55,922 bases of DNA. Source: Deltaproteobacteria bacterium (GTDB lineage Bacteria > Desulfobacterota > Binatia > JACPRU01). The position numbers and the translations under genes were made by a program. A model generated the notes under the pieces. The model was not told where the DNA came from and searched no databases. It saw only the letters and a program-made list of their open reading frames with translations. Below, piece by piece: positions 53,006 to 55,922 of this stretch. Every line of letters starts with the position of its first letter. The stretch's first letter is position 1. Location: contig JACPRU010000035.1 in assembly GCA_016189835.1 (NCBI GenBank), positions 1 through 55,922 of the forward strand, read 5' to 3'.

Positions 53006-53051
53006 TTGTCCGAGGCATCCAGAGCAACTATGATGGTTGCGTGGGTACGCA
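53006..53051 (+). promoter_or_regulatory. sigma70-like promoter and operator dyads of the toxin-antitoxin operon
   Basis: TTGTCC (53006-53011), a 17-base spacer and TATGAT (53029-53034) form a good -35/-10 pair. Two dyads overlap the -10 and start region: GCAAC-N7-GTTGC (53024-53040) and TGCGT-GGGT-ACGCA (53038-53051). Phd-type antitoxins bind such repeats to repress their own operon. Confidence 0.55.
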
Positions 53052-53054
53052 GCG

Positions 53055-53348
53055 ATGACGGAAAAGGTCTCGACCATCGATGTCCGCCAGCGGATCGGCG
53101 ATCTGCTCAACCGAGTCGCTCTCAGGCACGACGAGTTCGTCATCGAGCGTAAGGGGAAGCCCCTCGCGGCTCTCGTGTCCATCGAACGTCTCGAACAGAT
53201 GCAGCGGTTCGCCCGCCGGCAGGCACTCGACTTTCTTGCTCGGCAGCGCGGCGGCCCCTTGACCGAGGAACAGGCCGTGGGGCTGGCTCTCGAGGCGCAG
53301 CGGGTTGCCCGTAGGCAGACGAAGAAGACGCGGCGCAGGACCAAGTGA
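53055..53348 (+). CDS. Phd/YefM-type antitoxin
   Basis: A 97-aa antitoxin that binds and neutralises the PIN toxin encoded next and represses the operon. The N-terminal KVSTIDVRQRIGDLLNRVALRHDEFVIERKGKPLAALVSIERLE is the classical Phd/YefM DNA-binding fold. The C-terminal part (FARRQALDFLARQ... to the Lys/Arg-rich end) is the toxin-binding tail. ATG 53055 starts MTEKVSTID. The stop lies 3 bp before the toxin GTG. Confidence 0.9.
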   Translation: MTEKVSTIDVRQRIGDLLNRVALRHDEFVIERKGKPLAALVSIERLEQMQRFARRQALDFLARQRGGPLTEEQAVGLALEAQRVARRQTKKTRRRTK

Positions 53349-53351
53349 CGG

Positions 53352-53921
53352 GTGATCCGCGCCGTCCTCGACGCGAACGTCTACGTCAGCGCCGCGATCC
53401 GGCCCGAGGGCCCGCCGGGCCGGATCATCGAGCGGTTCCTGCGGGAAGCGGCCTTCGAGCTCGTCCTCTCACCCGCCATCGTCGAGGAGGTTCTGCGCGC
53501 CCTGGCGTATCCCAAGATCCGGAAGCTCACCCGCGGCGTGATCGATCCGAAGCTCTGGTTCGAGGACATCGTGGTACTGGCGGACCTCGTGGCCGAGCAA
53601 CGGATCCAGCCCGCCGTCTGCGAGGATCCCGACGACGATAAGTACGCCGCGGCCGCGCTCGCGGGTCGGGCCGCGTTCATCGTCACGGGGGACGAGGCGT
53701 TTCTCGGGCTTGGCGAACACGAGGGTGTGCGTATCGTGATGCCGCGAGCGTTCCTTGAGCAACTCCTCGGAGGATGGCGCGCGCACAGGCTACTGCCTCG
53801 ATCCAGCCGCCGTGGGGTACCTCAAGGCGCTGCTCGAGCGGGCGCTCTCCCCTCGCAGACACCCCCCGTCATAACGCCGACGATGCCGGTGGTCTCCGGA
53901 CAGAAGAAGGTCCGCCCGTGA
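53352..53921 (+). CDS. PIN-domain toxin (RNase) with odd C-terminal extension
   Basis: A 189-aa VapC-like ribonuclease of the putative PIN toxin group. Acidic residues of the active site are visible: RAVLDANVYVSA (Asp7), IVEEVLRAL (Glu), CEDPDDDKYAAAAL (Asp) and IVTGDEAFL (Asp). The PIN fold ends near residue 140 (MPRAFLEQLLGGW). The remaining ~48 residues are Arg/Pro-rich and overlap, in another frame, an ArsR-like remnant, so the original stop was probably lost by recombination. The start is GTG at 53352. Confidence 0.85.
   Translation: MIRAVLDANVYVSAAIRPEGPPGRIIERFLREAAFELVLSPAIVEEVLRALAYPKIRKLTRGVIDPKLWFEDIVVLADLVAEQRIQPAVCEDPDDDKYAAAALAGRAAFIVTGDEAFLGLGEHEGVRIVMPRAFLEQLLGGWRAHRLLPRSSRRGVPQGAARAGALPSQTPPVITPTMPVVSGQKKVRP
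53770..53874 (+). pseudogene. ArsR-like repressor C-terminal remnant
   Basis: In the frame one base off the PIN gene, GAG 53770 to TAA 53874 reads EDGARTGYCLDPAAVGYLKALLERAL then SPRRHPPS. The YCLDPAAVxxLKxLLE pattern resembles the end of ArsR-family arsenite repressors, which often precede acr3. The DNA-binding part is gone. An 18-codon GTG frame (53919-53975) follows and is not assigned. Confidence 0.4.
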
Positions 53922-53984
53922 ACCGACTTTCCGACTCAACCCTGCGCGAGGCGATTGCCGCCTCCACCCGCTGAAGGACAGGCC

Positions 53985-55091
53985 ATGCCCGAACCTGCTG
54001 TCGATACCCCGCTGGCGAGCGTGGCGCGCGAACCCAAGCGCCTCGATCCCTTCGAACGGTACCTGAGCCTTTGGGTCGCCTTGTGCATGGTCGCCGGCGT
54101 CCTGCTGGGCAAGGCGGCGCCGTCGCTCATGGCCGGCCTGCGCGGCCTCGAGTTCGGCGCCGGCAGCCAGATCAACGTCCCGATCGCTATCCTCATCTGG
54201 CTCATGATCACGCCGATGATGATGAAGGTGGACTTCGGCGCGATCCGCAACGTGGGCCGGCGGCCGCGGGGGCTCTTCGTCACGCTCTTCGTCAACTGGC
54301 TGGTGAAGCCGTTCTCGATGGCCGCCATTGCCTGGGTGTTCTTCCGCGTGGTGTTCAGCCCGTGGATCGGCCCGGCCGACGCCGACCAGTACATCGCGGG
54401 CGCGATCATCCTGGCGGCGGCGCCCTGCACCGCGATGGTGTTCGTCTGGAGCTACCTGTCCGACGGCGATCCGGCGTACACGCTCGTGCAGGTCTCGGTG
54501 AACGATCTGCTGATGCTGCTGCTGTTCGCCCCGATCGTCCGCTTCCTCGTGAGCGGGGCGTCCTCGCTGCACGTGCCGTTCATGGTGTTGCTCTACTCCG
54601 TGATCGTCTTCATCGTGATTCCGCTGACGGCGGGCCTGCTGCTGCGGCGGTGGTTCATCCACGCGAAGGGGGTCGCGTGGTTCGAGCAGGTGCTGCTGCC
54701 CCGCTTCGCGCCGATCAGCATGGCGGCGCTGCTGGCTACGCTCGTGCTCATCTTCGCGTTCCAGGCCGACAACATCACGACCAAGACCTTGCACGTCGTG
54801 CTCATCGCCGTGCCGATTCTCATCCAGGTCTACTTCAACTCGTCGCTGACGTATGGCCTCATGCGCCTGTTCGGCGTCGAATATGCGGTGGCCGCTCCTG
54901 GCGCGCTGATCGGCGCGAGCAACTTCTTCGAGCTGGCCGTGGCGACGGCCATCGCGCTCTTCGGGCCGGAGTCCGGCGCGGCGCTTGCCACGGTGGTCGG
55001 GGTGCTCATCGAGGTGCCGGTCATGCTGTCGGTGTGCGCGGTGTGCAACCGCACGCGCCATTGGTTCCCCGCCCCGGCGCAGGCGGCCTAG
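53985..55091 (+). CDS. acr3: Arsenite efflux permease Acr3 (ACR3 family)
   Basis: A 368-aa ten-helix membrane transporter that extrudes arsenite using the proton motive force. Characteristic segments: PIAILIWLMITPMMMKVDF, LAAAPCTAMVFVWSYLSDGDP (with the essential Cys), VSVNDLLMLLLFAPIV and GASNFFELAVATAIALFGPESGAALATVVGVLIEVPVML. ATG 53985 follows GAAGGAC. The normal arsR/arsC partners are missing or reduced to the upstream remnant, so expression may now be constitutive or depend on upstream read-through. Confidence 0.94.
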   Translation: MPEPAVDTPLASVAREPKRLDPFERYLSLWVALCMVAGVLLGKAAPSLMAGLRGLEFGAGSQINVPIAILIWLMITPMMMKVDFGAIRNVGRRPRGLFVTLFVNWLVKPFSMAAIAWVFFRVVFSPWIGPADADQYIAGAIILAAAPCTAMVFVWSYLSDGDPAYTLVQVSVNDLLMLLLFAPIVRFLVSGASSLHVPFMVLLYSVIVFIVIPLTAGLLLRRWFIHAKGVAWFEQVLLPRFAPISMAALLATLVLIFAFQADNITTKTLHVVLIAVPILIQVYFNSSLTYGLMRLFGVEYAVAAPGALIGASNFFELAVATAIALFGPESGAALATVVGVLIEVPVMLSVCAVCNRTRHWFPAPAQAA

Positions 55092-55227
55092 CTGCGGTTG
55101 CTGCAGCTCGGTGCGGCGGAGGTGTCCACCGAGGTTGCGTACGGTCCGGTGACCCGCCCGACGCGCCGGACCCTCACCCGCCTCCAGCTCGACGCCTGCG
55201 CGGCCGTCATCGAGCGGCGCCGACTCC

Positions 55228-55659
55228 TCAACCGTCGATCAATGGGGCCGCTGCCGCCGATGCGCGGTGCTCGGCGGCGAGGCGCCGTACGGTCTCGACG
55301 ATCTCTCCGCGCGAGACCCCCGCGCCGAAGACCGCCGCGACCCCCTTCCCGAGGAGCAGCTCTTCGTCCGATCGAGTCAGGATCGAACCACCGAGCACGA
55401 GGGGGGTTCTCGCGCCTCCTTCCCCGAGACGGCGCAGCAGGTCGTCGACGCAGTAGCGATACTCCCAGGAGTGGCAGCTCACTCCGACCACGTCGGCGCT
55501 TTCGTCACGTGCCGTGGCCGCGATGGTCTCGGGCGAAGCGAAGCGGCCGAGGTAAATCACCTCCATCCCGGAGTTGCGCAGGATGGAGGCGGCGGCCAGC
55601 GCTCCGGTCTCGTGGCCGTCGAAGCCGAGGATCGCGATGAGAACGCGCGGCGGCCTCAT
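55228..55659 (-). CDS. Cobalamin-binding (B12) subunit of an acyl-CoA mutase
   Basis: A 143-aa stand-alone B12-binding domain. GFDGHETGALAAASILRNSG contains the DxHxxG motif (DGHETG, His ligand to cobalt). SADVVGVSCHSW provides the SxL-equivalent region and PLVLGGSIL the GG loop. It matches the small subunits of methylmalonyl-CoA or isobutyryl-CoA-type mutases. Its ATG overlaps the stop of the upstream mutase large subunit (ATGA), so the two form a split enzyme. It converges on acr3; the 136-bp gap between shows no feature I can name. Confidence 0.9.
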   Translation of the reverse strand: MRPPRVLIAILGFDGHETGALAAASILRNSGMEVIYLGRFASPETIAATARDESADVVGVSCHSWEYRYCVDDLLRRLGEGGARTPLVLGGSILTRSDEELLLGKGVAAVFGAGVSRGEIVETVRRLAAEHRASAAAAPLIDG

Positions 55660-55922
55660 GCGCCGGCCCTCGCATCCAGGAAGCCGCCATCGAGGGGCGG
55701 CGTCACTGCTCCGAAGGGGTCGTAGGCCGCACCGTAGGCGAGACGCAGCATTCCCGCGACCTCGCCCAGGGTGGCCGCGGTTTCGAACGCCGCGATGATC
55801 GCTGGCATGAGGGACTGCTCCCTGCTCTTGCCGACCTCGAAAAGCGCGCGCAAGGCCCGACCGAGCCGCGCCATGTCGCGCGACCGCTTGAACTCGCGGA
55901 TCCGCTCCACGTGATCCCAGCA
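55656..55922 (-). CDS. Acyl-CoA mutase large subunit, C-terminal part (5' end outside window)
   Basis: The last ~88 residues of a mutase large chain: RIREFKRSRDMARLGRALRAL, then SLMPAIIAAFETAATLGEVAGMLRLAYG, which match the end of the methylmalonyl-CoA mutase catalytic domain (RV..LR..RD...V...L..L......NLMP.I..A.....T.GE....L...FG). The gene continues past the window edge. Because the B12 domain is a separate downstream gene, this is the split (alpha plus small subunit) type. The substrate (methylmalonyl-, isobutyryl- or other acyl-CoA) cannot be told. Confidence 0.85.
   Translation of the reverse strand, partial: CWDHVERIREFKRSRDMARLGRALRALFEVGKSREQSLMPAIIAAFETAATLGEVAGMLRLAYGAAYDPFGAVTPPLDGGFLDARAGA

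Noticed and set aside
55092..55227. A protein-like stretch between acr3 and the B12-binding gene (TRPTRRTLTRLQLDACAAVIERRRLL).
   Set aside because: No start, motif or family could be recognised; it runs on into antisense of the B12 gene.
1..55922. CRISPR arrays, tRNA/rRNA genes, intact insertion sequences or prophage.
   Set aside because: No regularly spaced repeats, cloverleaf sequences, transposase or phage genes were seen; the only repeats are the 99-bp element and the REP-like hairpins.

Overview
This 55.9 kb window is a GC-rich, densely coded bacterial chromosome segment. Sec-type signal peptides, a lipoprotein signal and a periplasmic copper enzyme point to a diderm. Several acyl-CoA dehydrogenases, F420/LLM-type oxidoreductases, a thiolase/DUF35 pair, kinase-like phosphotransferases and a clade II-like nosZ sit together. 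This suggests an uncultured hydrocarbon-, isoprenoid- or steroid-degrading lineage of the Binatota/Desulfobacterota/Myxococcota sort. That placement is inference, because no rRNA or tRNA gene is present. No CRISPR array or intact insertion sequence was seen.

Layout. 1-2.7 kb: 3' part of an Fe-S assembly operon (Rrf2 regulator, sufB), peptide deformylase and a DUF4124 protein. 2.7-7.8 kb: rmuC, nnrS, a double universal stress protein and a sensor kinase. 7.8-14.1 kb (minus): a beta-oxidation/aldolase-type operon (CoA transferase, SCP-x-like thiolase, DUF35, enoyl-CoA hydratase, two acyl-CoA dehydrogenases). 14.2-18.6 kb: phosphotransferase, LLM oxidoreductases and a SnoaL-like protein. 18.6-21.4 kb: SLC13 permease and a LigB-type dioxygenase. 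21.5-25.1 kb (minus): orphan oxidase-like subunits III and IV with an unknown membrane protein, and upstream a PAS/AAA+/TyrR-type sigma54 activator. 25.2-35.5 kb: acyl-CoA ligases, a two-domain glycosyltransferase, a phosphotransferase, a thiolase remnant, a flavin oxidoreductase and an acyl-CoA dehydrogenase. 35.8-39.4 kb: two small proteins and an ACAD11-like pair (dehydrogenase plus kinase-DUF6285). 39.7-45.6 kb: a compact N2O reductase cluster (nosZ, NosB-like, NosD-NosF in one frame, nosY). 45.9-52.4 kb: an ester-cyclase-like protein and, on the minus strand, a molybdenum dehydrogenase of the type II DMSO reductase family with a kinase and an SDR. 52.6-55.9 kb: a decayed one-carbon methyltransferase gene, a Phd/PIN toxin-antitoxin pair, an ArsR-like remnant, acr3, and the 3' end of a split B12-dependent mutase.

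How it may work together. I find sigma54 -24/-12 promoters (GG-N10-GC with TTGC) in front of at least six transcription units: the CoA-transferase/thiolase operon, the oxidase-like operon, the acyl-CoA ligase divergent from the activator, a 59-aa small gene, nosZ, and the molybdenum dehydrogenase operon. A weaker one precedes the ACAD/flavoprotein/ligase operon. With the sigma54 activator gene in the middle, the window reads as one regulon linking substrate activation by a molybdenum hydroxylase, CoA-thioester degradation and respiration with N2O. Other unusual points are the NosD-NosF fusion, a 99-bp dispersed repeat placed exactly at two stop codons, REP-like hairpins, and several gene remnants.
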